Assembly: GCA_012515615.1 (NCBI GenBank)
Contig: JAAYYB010000076.1
Location: 1-40,751 of the forward strand
Source of the DNA: Fibrobacter sp.
GTDB taxonomy: Bacteria; Fibrobacterota; Chitinivibrionia; Chitinivibrionales; Chitinispirillaceae
DNA: 40,751 bases
Direction of reading: 5' to 3'
Shown one piece after another: positions 24,748 to 33,056 of this stretch; positions within the stretch are counted from its first letter, which is position 1; each line of letters opens with the position of its first letter. A model generated the notes under the pieces. The model made no database searches and was not told the origin of the DNA. It was given only the letters and a program-made list of their open reading frames with translations. The translations under genes were made by a program, and so were the position numbers.

Positions 24748-25965
24748 ATGAAACCGGGATCACAGCGTAAAGCCGGCCTTTTGAGACTGATGCCTGCCAT
24801 TATTCTTGCAGCGGCTGCATTCCTGCCGGCTATATGGTTCTGCACATGCGGGATGTTTGATCTGTTTTCCAGGGGTGCTTTCAGCAGTGAAGACGTGCGG
24901 CTCTGTGACATTCAGGTCTCTCTTCCTCACCTTACTCCATGGGCCAGTGTGGGAGGGTGCGGTGCAGGCGGGTCGGGCGGTTCATCCAACGATGGTATAA
25001 AATGGATGGGAAACGGGGTAAGCGGAGGTCTCATTGATCTTGAAATTCTCCCCAGGTACAGTTTCGGCGAGGATTACTTCTTTTTTACAGTTGCTCCCTA
25101 TTTCAGCTTTAAACCCACTTACACAACCGATCTTGGCATATCGATTCCCTTTATGTCAAAAACGGCTGAAGTGCAGTACCTCAGCAATCAGGAATCCTAC
25201 AACCGGACCACGGGGGGGCTGGGAGATATAGCACTGGATTTTTCTAAAAAGATTGGAATGTCAGGAGAACATTCAGTCGGTATTCAGATGACGCTCCCGA
25301 CCGGTCAATACGATATAAAGAGAGGATCCGACCGGGCGCAGTATTTCCTTCCCAAAGAGCTGCAGAAAGGTTCCGGGCTTTACAATGCGGCACTGGAATG
25401 GAGCATGGAAAAAGATGTAGAAGACGGGTTATGGAAAGTTACCGCCAGATACGATTTCCCGTTTAACGCAAAGCCCTTTACCAGAGAAAATCAGATGCTC
25501 GATAAATATTTTGAGGATTACAGCGACCGGACCTCCAGCCGCCGTTTTTATTACCGTTTCAAACCCTATGGTGAAAACGATCTTGGTGCCTTTACCCCGT
25601 CCTTAATGGCTTTCTCTTTTCAGTACGGGTATCGCGGGATTGAAGGGTACACCCATTCCTGGGGTGTCAATTTTTCGGCCCCGATAGGAGTCGCATGGAT
25701 CAGCTCGGAAGTTCCCGGTGTTTACGATCCCAGACCCGATCCTGAACACAAGGCATGGGGTGCCGCACTGGTATATGGTGTGGAGGTCGCAAACCCTAAA
25801 TACCCTCTGTTTATAGCGATCTCTACTCCTTTAAACGACAGGACAAATAAACCAGGAGAAGATGCTTACGATCCTTCACCTTTTGCCAGATGGGACTTTC
25901 CTGACTGGAGCAGTTTTCTGCAGCAGTGGACAATTGCTATCGGTGTGAAAGCCACCATGTTTTGA
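24748..25965 (+). CDS. Outer-membrane beta-barrel protein (transporter-like)
   Basis: This 405-residue protein has an N-terminal hydrophobic export signal (residues 12-32) and a Gly/Cys-rich segment near residues 68-82 (GGCGAGGSGGSS). A long series of amphipathic beta strands follows, ending in WTIAIGVKATMF with a C-terminal Phe, the classic outer-membrane insertion signal. Segments such as GGLGDIALDFSKKIG and SVGIQMTLPTGQYDIKRGS resemble MetA-pathway/phenol-degradation type barrels, though this is only a fold-level likeness. It sits between two lipoprotein genes with short gaps, so they probably form one operon. Confidence 0.78.
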   Translation: MKPGSQRKAGLLRLMPAIILAAAAFLPAIWFCTCGMFDLFSRGAFSSEDVRLCDIQVSLPHLTPWASVGGCGAGGSGGSSNDGIKWMGNGVSGGLIDLEILPRYSFGEDYFFFTVAPYFSFKPTYTTDLGISIPFMSKTAEVQYLSNQESYNRTTGGLGDIALDFSKKIGMSGEHSVGIQMTLPTGQYDIKRGSDRAQYFLPKELQKGSGLYNAALEWSMEKDVEDGLWKVTARYDFPFNAKPFTRENQMLDKYFEDYSDRTSSRRFYYRFKPYGENDLGAFTPSLMAFSFQYGYRGIEGYTHSWGVNFSAPIGVAWISSEVPGVYDPRPDPEHKAWGAALVYGVEVANPKYPLFIAISTPLNDRTNKPGEDAYDPSPFARWDFPDWSSFLQQWTIAIGVKATMF

Positions 25966-25977
25966 CAGGAAAAAATT

Positions 25978-26403
25978 ATGAAAAGAAAAGCATTTTTAAT
26001 TTCAGCAGCTCTTTTGATTGCTATGTGCGATCCCGGGCCTGATCCGGATCGCTGTGCTATTTCTGACCCTGACAAACTGATAGAGATAACATATCCAAGA
26101 GGTGGAGAATCGTTCAGACATGGACAGGATGTAAAGATTCAATGGAAAGCCGATACACTGGAACTTTCATCGATAGGTATTCAGTTTTCTCTCAATGGCG
26201 GGCCCTGGAGATTTGTTTACAACAAATCGCTCCCGATTGTTCCGGATGGCAGTGAAGCCGCATGCATGGAGTTCAAGTGGACAATCGGCGAGGAACAAGG
26301 TGAATATTCTTTGCCTGATTCTGCAAGAATCAGGATTTTCGATTATCAGGACCAGCAGGGTACTTATGACACGACCGAAACTTTCTTCATAAAAGCGAAC
26401 TGA
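25978..26403 (+). CDS. Small lipoprotein with Kre9/KNH-like domain
   Basis: This 141-residue protein has a lipoprotein signal with lipobox-like IAMC at residue 17. The mature part contains ITYPRGGESFRHGQDVKIQW, the hallmark opening of Kre9/KNH-like Ig-fold domains (YP-x-GG-E-x-F ... G-x-x-V-x-I-x-W). It ends with an Ig-type strand pair around RIRIFDYQDQ. Such domains are usually structural modules on cell-surface proteins. Its stop codon overlaps the ATG of the next gene by one base (TGATG), so translation is coupled to the epimerase gene. Confidence 0.8.
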   Translation: MKRKAFLISAALLIAMCDPGPDPDRCAISDPDKLIEITYPRGGESFRHGQDVKIQWKADTLELSSIGIQFSLNGGPWRFVYNKSLPIVPDGSEAACMEFKWTIGEEQGEYSLPDSARIRIFDYQDQQGTYDTTETFFIKAN

Positions 26404-27317
26404 TGGTCAAACGTAACATCCTTATCACCGGCGGAACCGGAGCAATGGGCTGCGAACTGGTGGCTAAACTTGCCGGGCTGGGACACAGTGTGCATGTACT
26501 TACCCTTCCAGGGGATCCGCTTGCCGCGATGCTTGACGGAACGGGTGCGGTAATTCATTACGGTGATGTCTCGAAGCCGGAAAGCTTAACTGGAATATGT
26601 AATAATATCGACCTGGTCTTTCACCTTGCAGCGGTTATTATCAGTAATGACGAAAGTGCGTTTGATAAAGTGAATGCTGCCGGGACCGCAAACATGCTCA
26701 GGGAGGCAAAAAAAGCAGATGTGAAGCATTTCGTTCATGTCTCGTCTGCATCTGTAACATACCGCAGGACTACCTCCTACTCTCTGTCAAAAAGAATTGC
26801 CGAGAGGATTGTAAGAGAATCCGGCGTTCCATGGACCATTATCCGGCCTACCCTTGTTTACGGCAGGGAGGGGGGGCTGGAGTTTGATATGTTTCTCTCA
26901 TACCTGCGCTCTTTTCCGGTAATCCCTTTTATTGGAAAAGGAGATTCGCTGAAAAGGCCGGTCTTTGTTGAGGACATAATCGACGGTTTTGTAAAATTGG
27001 CCTCTGTATCTGAAGGAACTGGCAGAATTTACAATTTCAGTGGAGCCGAGGCCATATCCATGATGGATTTTGCCCGCCTCTGCCTGCTTCTTTTGAAGCG
27101 GGAGGACAAAAAGATCGTCTGTCTTCCGGTGTGGCTTTGTGTGCTTGCGGCGGGTATACTGAAGAGGGTGATGAAAAATCCCCCGCTTAAATGGAACGTG
27201 ATAGCCGGTGTAGTTCAGGATGCCAATCTGGATCCATCGGGTGCCATAAAGGACCTGGATTACAGGCCGTCATCTGTTGTAAAAAGGCTCCCGGAGTGCT
27301 TTCCACGAAGGAAATGA
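26403..27317 (+). CDS. NAD-dependent epimerase/dehydratase (extended SDR)
   Basis: This 304-residue protein is an extended short-chain dehydrogenase. The nucleotide site is ITGGTGAMG (8-16), the catalytic Ser lies in VHVSSAS (114-115), and the YxxxK pair is Tyr126/Lys130 in YSLSK. The segment WTIIRPTLVYG is also typical. The usual reaction is NAD(P)-dependent epimerisation, dehydration or 3-beta-hydroxysteroid-type oxidation of a nucleotide sugar or isoprenoid-like substrate. The C-terminal VVQDANLDPSGAIKDLDYRP closes the substrate domain. Start by overlap with the lipoprotein stop. No other sugar-nucleotide gene is near. Confidence 0.9.
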   Translation: MVKRNILITGGTGAMGCELVAKLAGLGHSVHVLTLPGDPLAAMLDGTGAVIHYGDVSKPESLTGICNNIDLVFHLAAVIISNDESAFDKVNAAGTANMLREAKKADVKHFVHVSSASVTYRRTTSYSLSKRIAERIVRESGVPWTIIRPTLVYGREGGLEFDMFLSYLRSFPVIPFIGKGDSLKRPVFVEDIIDGFVKLASVSEGTGRIYNFSGAEAISMMDFARLCLLLLKREDKKIVCLPVWLCVLAAGILKRVMKNPPLKWNVIAGVVQDANLDPSGAIKDLDYRPSSVVKRLPECFPRRK

Positions 27318-27324
27318 CATATTT

Positions 27325-27480
27325 TATACCTGACTTATGCATCCGGGAAGGGACGAAGTGCGTTTAGACCTTGTAGCAGAAAGGGTTGAACAAATCGCAG
27401 GTGCACCACACGGTTGGTACATCAAGATTTGTGAAAGCCTTTATGCACAAGCCTGATCCGGGTGCATAAGTCAGGTTATA
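27325..27480. mobile_element. MITE-like inverted-repeat element, long copy
   Basis: The 156-bp segment begins TATACCTGACTTATGCATCC and ends, as reverse complement, TATAACCTGACTTATGCACC. That is about 20 bp of inverted terminal repeat with one bulge and one mismatch. A 39-codon ORF (27337-27456) lies inside, starting at the ATG within the left repeat. A shortened relative lies at 13075-13141. No transposase is encoded, so it is either a MITE or the eroded remnant of a larger insertion sequence. It separates the epimerase operon from the acylation operon. Confidence 0.8.
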
Positions 27481-27567
27481 CTGAATCAGCCTTGCTGCTC
27501 TGTTTGAAGGGGGCTGAATGAGCGGATTTACACCGCTGGACAGTCATTAATACAGGGTATAAACCAG

Positions 27568-28023
27568 ATGAAAAAAGTAAATATCTCGGCATTATTACTG
27601 TTTCTGACAGCTGCGGTTCTCCTTGCGGGGGAAAAAGATACTGTTTCTATTCCGGAAGGCGGAAGCGGGACAGACACTCTGGTAATTAATGCCCGTCTTG
27701 TTGAGATCGGGGCCATACCGTCAAATGATATATACAACTACGTTTTCATAATGAAGTACCGGGTAATTTCAGTGGTAAAGGGACAATTCGAGGGAAAAGA
27801 GATTCTTGTAGGGCATTACAATCCGCTTGTCGCCCGAAACAGAGTAAAAGGCGAGATGGATAAATTTATAAGCGGAGATGTTGAGGCGTTCAAGACCGGC
27901 ACCAAACACAAACTGACCCTTGTTTCTCCGCTTGAAGTGATCTGGGATGGAGCAGTGGAGGATGAGTACATAGACGATGAGTCTCCCCGGTATTTTGCGC
28001 TTAAAGCCGATCTGATCGAGTAA
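27568..28023 (+). CDS. Exported hypothetical protein heading the acylation operon
   Basis: This 151-residue protein has a signal peptide (residues 1-20, ending LLAGEKD) and a beta-rich mature part with strands such as NYVFIMKYRVISVVKGQ and KHKLTLVSPLEVIW. The C-terminus is acidic (EDEYIDDESPRY). The family is not recognised. It ends 11 bp before the MBOAT gene, so it very likely belongs to the same operon and acts in the periplasm with the exported SGNH proteins. Confidence 0.7.
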   Translation: MKKVNISALLLFLTAAVLLAGEKDTVSIPEGGSGTDTLVINARLVEIGAIPSNDIYNYVFIMKYRVISVVKGQFEGKEILVGHYNPLVARNRVKGEMDKFISGDVEAFKTGTKHKLTLVSPLEVIWDGAVEDEYIDDESPRYFALKADLIE

Positions 28024-28034
28024 ACGGGGTCCTG

Positions 28035-29459
28035 ATGGTTTTCTCATCCCACATTTTTCTCTTTTATTTCCTGCCCTTAACTCTTCTGGTTTATTATCTT
28101 CTGCCCTTTTCCTGGCGCGGACTGCATCTCCGCAACTCTTTTTTGACAATAGCCAGCTATGTGTTCTACGGATGGAATGAGCCCTGGTTTGTAGTACTGA
28201 TGTTTGTCTCGACACTGCTTGATTTCGCGGCAGGTAAGATGATCTCCATGAAGGGTGCCTCGCAGAGGTTAAAGAATTCCGCTCTTCTGATGTCTTGTAT
28301 CGGAAATCTTGGAATGCTTGCGTTTTTCAAGTACTACATGTTTGCAGCCGGAGGAATCAACCGGATTGCGGAAATACTGGGCGCTGGTTCCGGTTTGGTT
28401 CCTGTCCTTAGCATAACTCTTCCTGCCGGTATCTCATTTTATACATTCCAGACTCTGAGTTATACAATCGATGTGTGGCGGGGAAATGTTGAACCTGTAA
28501 AGAACATGTCATCCTTTTCCTGTTTTGTCGCCCTCTTCCCCCAGCTTATTGCCGGGCCGATTGTGCGTTATGTAGATATCGCGGCTCAGCTTGAAAAAAG
28601 AGAGCACAGGTATGAAACCTTCGTCTCCGGTGTAACGATTTTTATCCTGGGTTTTGCCAAAAAAATTCTCCTTGCAAATTCAGCAGGAAACATAGCTGAT
28701 GCGGTATTTGAAGCTGCATCACCAACAATGGCGACTGCCTGGTGGGGAATAATAGCCTATCATTTTCAGATATACTTTGATTTTTGCGGATATTCCGATA
28801 TGGCTGTCGGGCTGGGCAGGATGTTCGGGTTTGAATTTGTGAAAAATTTCAATTCTCCTTACCATTCAATAAATATCACTGATTTCTGGAAAAGGTGGCA
28901 CATATCACTTTCCACATGGATAAGGGATTACCTTTACATACCATTGGGTGGTAATCGCAGGGGAACCTCAAGGACCTATTTAAACCTTTTTATAGCGATG
29001 TTTCTCTGCGGGGTCTGGCACGGTGCCAATCTTACGTTTATCGTCTGGGGATTATTTCAGGCGTTTTTTCTCATAGTTGAACGGATAATGGGGAAAAGGT
29101 CGCTTTACAGCAGACTTCCGGGTTTTGCCTCCGTAATAATAACAAACATAATTGTGATGTTTGGATGGGTTTTATTCAGGTCGCCTGACCTGGGCTCAGC
29201 GCTTCAGTACTGGGGAGCAATGGTTGGTTTCTCGAGCCCCGATTCTGCATCGCTTATTCTGGAAAACAGACTTTTTGATCTTAACTATATAATAGCCGTT
29301 TTTACATGTGCGGTTTTTGTCTGGCAGCCGGTGCAGGCATATTTGTGGGTAAAAGAACTTTCACCGGTAAAATATGCCCTTGCCGGAGCGGTCTTTATCA
29401 TTGCAGTGGCCGCGATGTTTACACAGTCGTTTAATCCATTTCTCTATTTCCAGTTCTGA
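28035..29459 (+). CDS. MBOAT O-acyltransferase (AlgI-like)
   Basis: This 474-residue polytopic inner-membrane protein matches the AlgI branch of membrane-bound O-acyltransferases, which pass acyl groups across the membrane for polysaccharide acetylation. The signatures are FDFCGYSDMAVGLGRMFGF, NITDFWKRWHISLSTWIRDY (His289) and FLCGVWHGAN with the catalytic His329. The N-terminal half includes LPAGISFYTFQTLSYTIDV, also typical. Length is normal. It is followed at once by two AlgX/AlgJ-like proteins, the usual partners that put the acetyl group on the polymer. No alginate polymerase genes are present, so the target is another glycan. Confidence 0.93.
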   Translation: MVFSSHIFLFYFLPLTLLVYYLLPFSWRGLHLRNSFLTIASYVFYGWNEPWFVVLMFVSTLLDFAAGKMISMKGASQRLKNSALLMSCIGNLGMLAFFKYYMFAAGGINRIAEILGAGSGLVPVLSITLPAGISFYTFQTLSYTIDVWRGNVEPVKNMSSFSCFVALFPQLIAGPIVRYVDIAAQLEKREHRYETFVSGVTIFILGFAKKILLANSAGNIADAVFEAASPTMATAWWGIIAYHFQIYFDFCGYSDMAVGLGRMFGFEFVKNFNSPYHSINITDFWKRWHISLSTWIRDYLYIPLGGNRRGTSRTYLNLFIAMFLCGVWHGANLTFIVWGLFQAFFLIVERIMGKRSLYSRLPGFASVIITNIIVMFGWVLFRSPDLGSALQYWGAMVGFSSPDSASLILENRLFDLNYIIAVFTCAVFVWQPVQAYLWVKELSPVKYALAGAVFIIAVAAMFTQSFNPFLYFQF

Positions 29460-29470
29460 GGCGAGTGGGG

Positions 29471-31078
29471 ATGCAATCCGGGAAAGATAAAGTGAAAAGA
29501 AAAAGTGCCGTCATCTTCACGTGGCTTTTCCTTGCAGCACTGTTTTCTGTCCCGGTTGTGCAGGCTGTTCTGGAACTGTCAAGAAAAGAAAGAATTCAGG
29601 TACTCGACATTTTTCACGATACTTTTATCGGATCGCTGGAAAACAGGAAGTCTGTTCTGCAGAATTTTGACAACCTGAAAACTAACCTGGTAAAAGGTAA
29701 AGAGAACAGGGACTCAGAACCGGAGCACGTTGAAGAAGCGCTTGCGGCAGCTGAAGAAATAAAGAGACGTATTGAAAATGTAAACCTTTATATATCTGAC
29801 GATTCTGTGAGCGGTGCGGTGGAGATAAACTCCGTGATTAACAAGCTGAAGCAACTTGTTGAGGCTGATGAGGAGGAAAGAACAGAGGAAAAGCTGCAGG
29901 ATGTGATCAATGAAGTTTCCGGAATGGAGAAAAATATCCGTAAACGGGATTTCTTTGCTCCAATAAGGCATTTTTTCAGTTACACAGTATTTAACAGCAG
30001 ATACTTGCGTAAATATGAGAAAGAGATAGAAGAAAAGTCCTTTGCAGCCGAAATAATGCGCCCTGCGGTCAGGCATTTATGGTACAGAATTACCGGAGAT
30101 GCCGGCGAAAAGGTTGTAATGGGCAGGGATGGGTGGATGTTTTACAAACAGGATGTTGATTATCTGTGCATGCCTGCAGTTACCGACAAACGGTTCAGGA
30201 CCCAGGTCACTAAAGGAAAGGCTGTTCCGGATGATCCGGTGAGGGCGGTGGTGTTTTTCAGAGATCAACTTAAAGAATCAGGGATAGATCTGCTGCTTGT
30301 AATTGTCCCCGGTAAACCCAGCATCTACCCTGATATGATTCATGGAGATGCAAGACCAGGGAGCGTATCGGAAATATCTCATTCTTATAAACTGCTGAAA
30401 AGATTTCAGGAAAACGGAATCGCGACTGTTGATCTGTTCACTCCATTTATAGAGGAACGGAAGAATGATTCTCTTTACGGAGAGTATCTTTACCTTAAAA
30501 AAGATACCCACTGGAATACGCGGGCTCTGCGGACAGCCGCAAGAGAAGTGGCCGCAAGAGTCAGGGAAATGCCCTGGTACGGTGAAAACCATACAGGTAT
30601 GAACTATGTTCTGGATTCACTGTATGTCATGCGCAAGGGTGATATCGGGGAGATGAGCGGGCTCAAAGTGAGCAGGAGCACAGTGTTTGAACCCGAACGC
30701 ATTTTATGTTATCAGGTGTATGCTGCTAATCAAAGTAAAGATGGGTCCTCTGAAAAAAGGACACTTTACCGCGATGATTTCAGGAGATCAAGAATAATAA
30801 TTCTGGGAGACAGTTTTTCGAGAATTTACCAGACAGATCAGCCCCGTGCCGCAGGATGGATAGCCCATCTGGCAAATGAACTCTCGGAGCCGCTGAGCTC
30901 AATTGTAAATGACGGCGGTGCCTCGGCGATTGTACGGCAGATCCTCTCAAAAAGGGTTTCTGTACTTGAAGGGAAAAAGCTTGTCGTGTGGCAAATCGTT
31001 GAAAGGGATTTCAGGTTCGGCGATCAGGGGTGGCCGGATGTTGTCTTAAAGCCCATAAAGGAGAGAGAAAACCCGTGA
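29471..31078 (+). CDS. AlgX/AlgJ-like SGNH acetyltransferase 1
   Basis: This protein of 535 residues has an N-terminal membrane anchor or signal (KSAVIFTWLFLAALFSVPVV). A long charged region follows (about 60-150), probably coiled coil. The SGNH-like domain has KDTHWNTRA (Asp345, His347) and IIILGDSFSRIY (Ser448), the same order as the catalytic Asp-x-His and Ser of AlgX/AlgJ. It should transfer acetyl from the MBOAT protein to a glycan in the periplasm. I prefer the ATG at 29471, with GAGG nine bases upstream, over the GTG at 29465. Its stop overlaps the next start. Confidence 0.88.
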   Translation: MQSGKDKVKRKSAVIFTWLFLAALFSVPVVQAVLELSRKERIQVLDIFHDTFIGSLENRKSVLQNFDNLKTNLVKGKENRDSEPEHVEEALAAAEEIKRRIENVNLYISDDSVSGAVEINSVINKLKQLVEADEEERTEEKLQDVINEVSGMEKNIRKRDFFAPIRHFFSYTVFNSRYLRKYEKEIEEKSFAAEIMRPAVRHLWYRITGDAGEKVVMGRDGWMFYKQDVDYLCMPAVTDKRFRTQVTKGKAVPDDPVRAVVFFRDQLKESGIDLLLVIVPGKPSIYPDMIHGDARPGSVSEISHSYKLLKRFQENGIATVDLFTPFIEERKNDSLYGEYLYLKKDTHWNTRALRTAAREVAARVREMPWYGENHTGMNYVLDSLYVMRKGDIGEMSGLKVSRSTVFEPERILCYQVYAANQSKDGSSEKRTLYRDDFRRSRIIILGDSFSRIYQTDQPRAAGWIAHLANELSEPLSSIVNDGGASAIVRQILSKRVSVLEGKKLVVWQIVERDFRFGDQGWPDVVLKPIKERENP

Positions 31079-33051
31079 TATACAAATTGCACTCTCTTTT
31101 ACTCCTGGTGTCATTTGTAATAGTCAACGGTTCGGAGAAACCTTATGAAGAACTTGTTACCGGGTTCGACCGTTTACGTTCCAGTGTAATAGTACGCAAA
31201 ATCGAAATGCCTGTAATGGCAAATCTGGATTTTGCAGCCTACGACAGAAATCCGATTCTGAATGATCCAGCAAAAGTCAAGCTTAAGAAAAGACCCCCTG
31301 ATATGGTTTTGGACTCTATCACTTTCGGGGGTGCCCTGCAGGAATTGAAAAACAGTCTCTCTGAGCTGCCATTGAGTAAAGAAGAAAAGAACCGTCCGCT
31401 TGCATGGAAGCCGCTTCTGAAGAAACTGTGGAATGTTGTCAAGAATGACCGCCTGCAGCAGATTACCGCCGAAATCGAAAACTATAAGTGGGCCGATTCG
31501 TCAGTGTTTCAGCCCTACCAGCAGATAACGACTGCTTTTATCAGTCAGAAAGATTCTGTTCCGGAGATCTGGATAAAAATCGAATTCAGCCCCTGGGTAA
31601 AATTCCTGAAATCTGTTGATGATGAGGACAGAGATGGCATAAAAGAGGTTTATGGAAGACTTGATACCGACGATATAAATCCGGACAGCCTCAAAAAAGC
31701 TGCTTTCTGGATAAAGAATGAATACTGTTCTAAAGTACTTGATAGAAGCGAGGCTGTAGACTGGGTAACAGATCTGGCTTCATACTGGTACCCGACAAGG
31801 AATACCGATCTGCTTGAGATCTCTGCAGGCGAGTCCTGGCCGGGGAAGGACACAGGCAAAAAAGCCAAAAAAGAGATGAAGAAAATGTTTGTTACTGATC
31901 CCCTGGCAGTCATGGAAGGAAAACCCTTTTCTCCTGATAAACCTGTTTACAACGTATTTGTTGTTCAATTCCCTGAAATTGCAAAATCAGAGAGTGTTGA
32001 ACCGGACTTCTCCTCTGGAACGTATGATTCATCAGTTTCTCAGAACTTTACTGCTAACAGGATAAGATTTCAAAACGAGGTAAAAGAGTCTGGTGTGTAT
32101 GAAAGTCAGGAGGAAAAAAACGGGAGTTTTGCGATAGCCCTGAAGAATTGGCTCAACTCTGTACCGCCGGACCAGATGGCGTTTGAAGGCAGGGATGGGT
32201 GGCTCTTTTTCAGGAAATCTCTGGAGTCACTGCTGAGCGGAGATATAATCCTTCAGGCCGAAGATAAAAATCCGCTTCCGCACCTGAGTATGTTCCATCG
32301 ATATTTAAAATCGCATGGTGTCAACATGCTGTTTGTTGTTGTGCCAAACAAGGAAGAAGTATACTTTGATAAATTTCCGGAAGGAGTTTCCGATTCTCTG
32401 TCCGGTTATGCCAATCCTTTTAATCGTAAAGTGCTTGCCGATCTTCAGGATTCCGGCGTAGAGGTCATTGACCTTCTTCCACTCTTCCTTCAAGAGAAGA
32501 AAAACGGCTCAATTTTAAAAGAGCCGCTTTTCCAGAAGCAGGATACACACTGGACAACAAGGGGATTAAAGATTGCGGCAGAAGCAATCTCAAAACGAGT
32601 AAAAACCTATGCCTGGTATGATAATCCTGATGAAAGCCGGTTTGTTAAAATCGATACGATTGTAAACCGGGTCGGTGACCTTGTTGAGAGGCTTCCAGCT
32701 GGAAGGCAGCCGCTTTACGGTCCGATGACTCTTGAGGCGGTGCAGGTAAGGAAAAATGATGGCAGCCTGTTGAAGGGAAACAGGTTTTCCCCGATTCTTC
32801 TTATAGGCGACAGCTTTACAGGTGCTTTCGAATCAATTGATTGCAAGAGTGCAGGTGTGGGATCTCATATCGCTTCGAAAACCGGATTAGAGGTGGAGGT
32901 AATTACAAGCTGGGGCGGGGGACCGCTTGTCAGGAAAAAAGCGATGAGTTCCAGGGAGAAGGATCTGGACAAAAAGAGACTGGTAGTCTATATGATGTCG
33001 GCAAGAGACCTTTTTAATTACAATCAGGGATGGGAAAAATTTCCGGAGTAA
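31075..33051 (+). CDS. AlgX/AlgJ-like SGNH acetyltransferase 2, long form
   Basis: The true start is probably the GTG at 31075, overlapping the previous stop (GTGA). It gives a clean signal peptide (IYKLHSLLLLVSFVIVNGSE), unlike the upstream in-frame ATG. The 658-residue product has an extra N-terminal domain of about 370 residues with no family match. The SGNH-like domain then has GRDGWLFFRKS, QDTHWTTRG (Asp490, His492) and LLIGDSFTGAF (Ser580). Having two such proteins in tandem suggests two acceptor positions or a division between transfer and polymer binding. AGGAG lies about 11 bases upstream of the GTG. Confidence 0.87.
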   Translation: MIYKLHSLLLLVSFVIVNGSEKPYEELVTGFDRLRSSVIVRKIEMPVMANLDFAAYDRNPILNDPAKVKLKKRPPDMVLDSITFGGALQELKNSLSELPLSKEEKNRPLAWKPLLKKLWNVVKNDRLQQITAEIENYKWADSSVFQPYQQITTAFISQKDSVPEIWIKIEFSPWVKFLKSVDDEDRDGIKEVYGRLDTDDINPDSLKKAAFWIKNEYCSKVLDRSEAVDWVTDLASYWYPTRNTDLLEISAGESWPGKDTGKKAKKEMKKMFVTDPLAVMEGKPFSPDKPVYNVFVVQFPEIAKSESVEPDFSSGTYDSSVSQNFTANRIRFQNEVKESGVYESQEEKNGSFAIALKNWLNSVPPDQMAFEGRDGWLFFRKSLESLLSGDIILQAEDKNPLPHLSMFHRYLKSHGVNMLFVVVPNKEEVYFDKFPEGVSDSLSGYANPFNRKVLADLQDSGVEVIDLLPLFLQEKKNGSILKEPLFQKQDTHWTTRGLKIAAEAISKRVKTYAWYDNPDESRFVKIDTIVNRVGDLVERLPAGRQPLYGPMTLEAVQVRKNDGSLLKGNRFSPILLIGDSFTGAFESIDCKSAGVGSHIASKTGLEVEVITSWGGGPLVRKKAMSSREKDLDKKRLVVYMMSARDLFNYNQGWEKFPE

Positions 33052-33056
33052 ATCAA

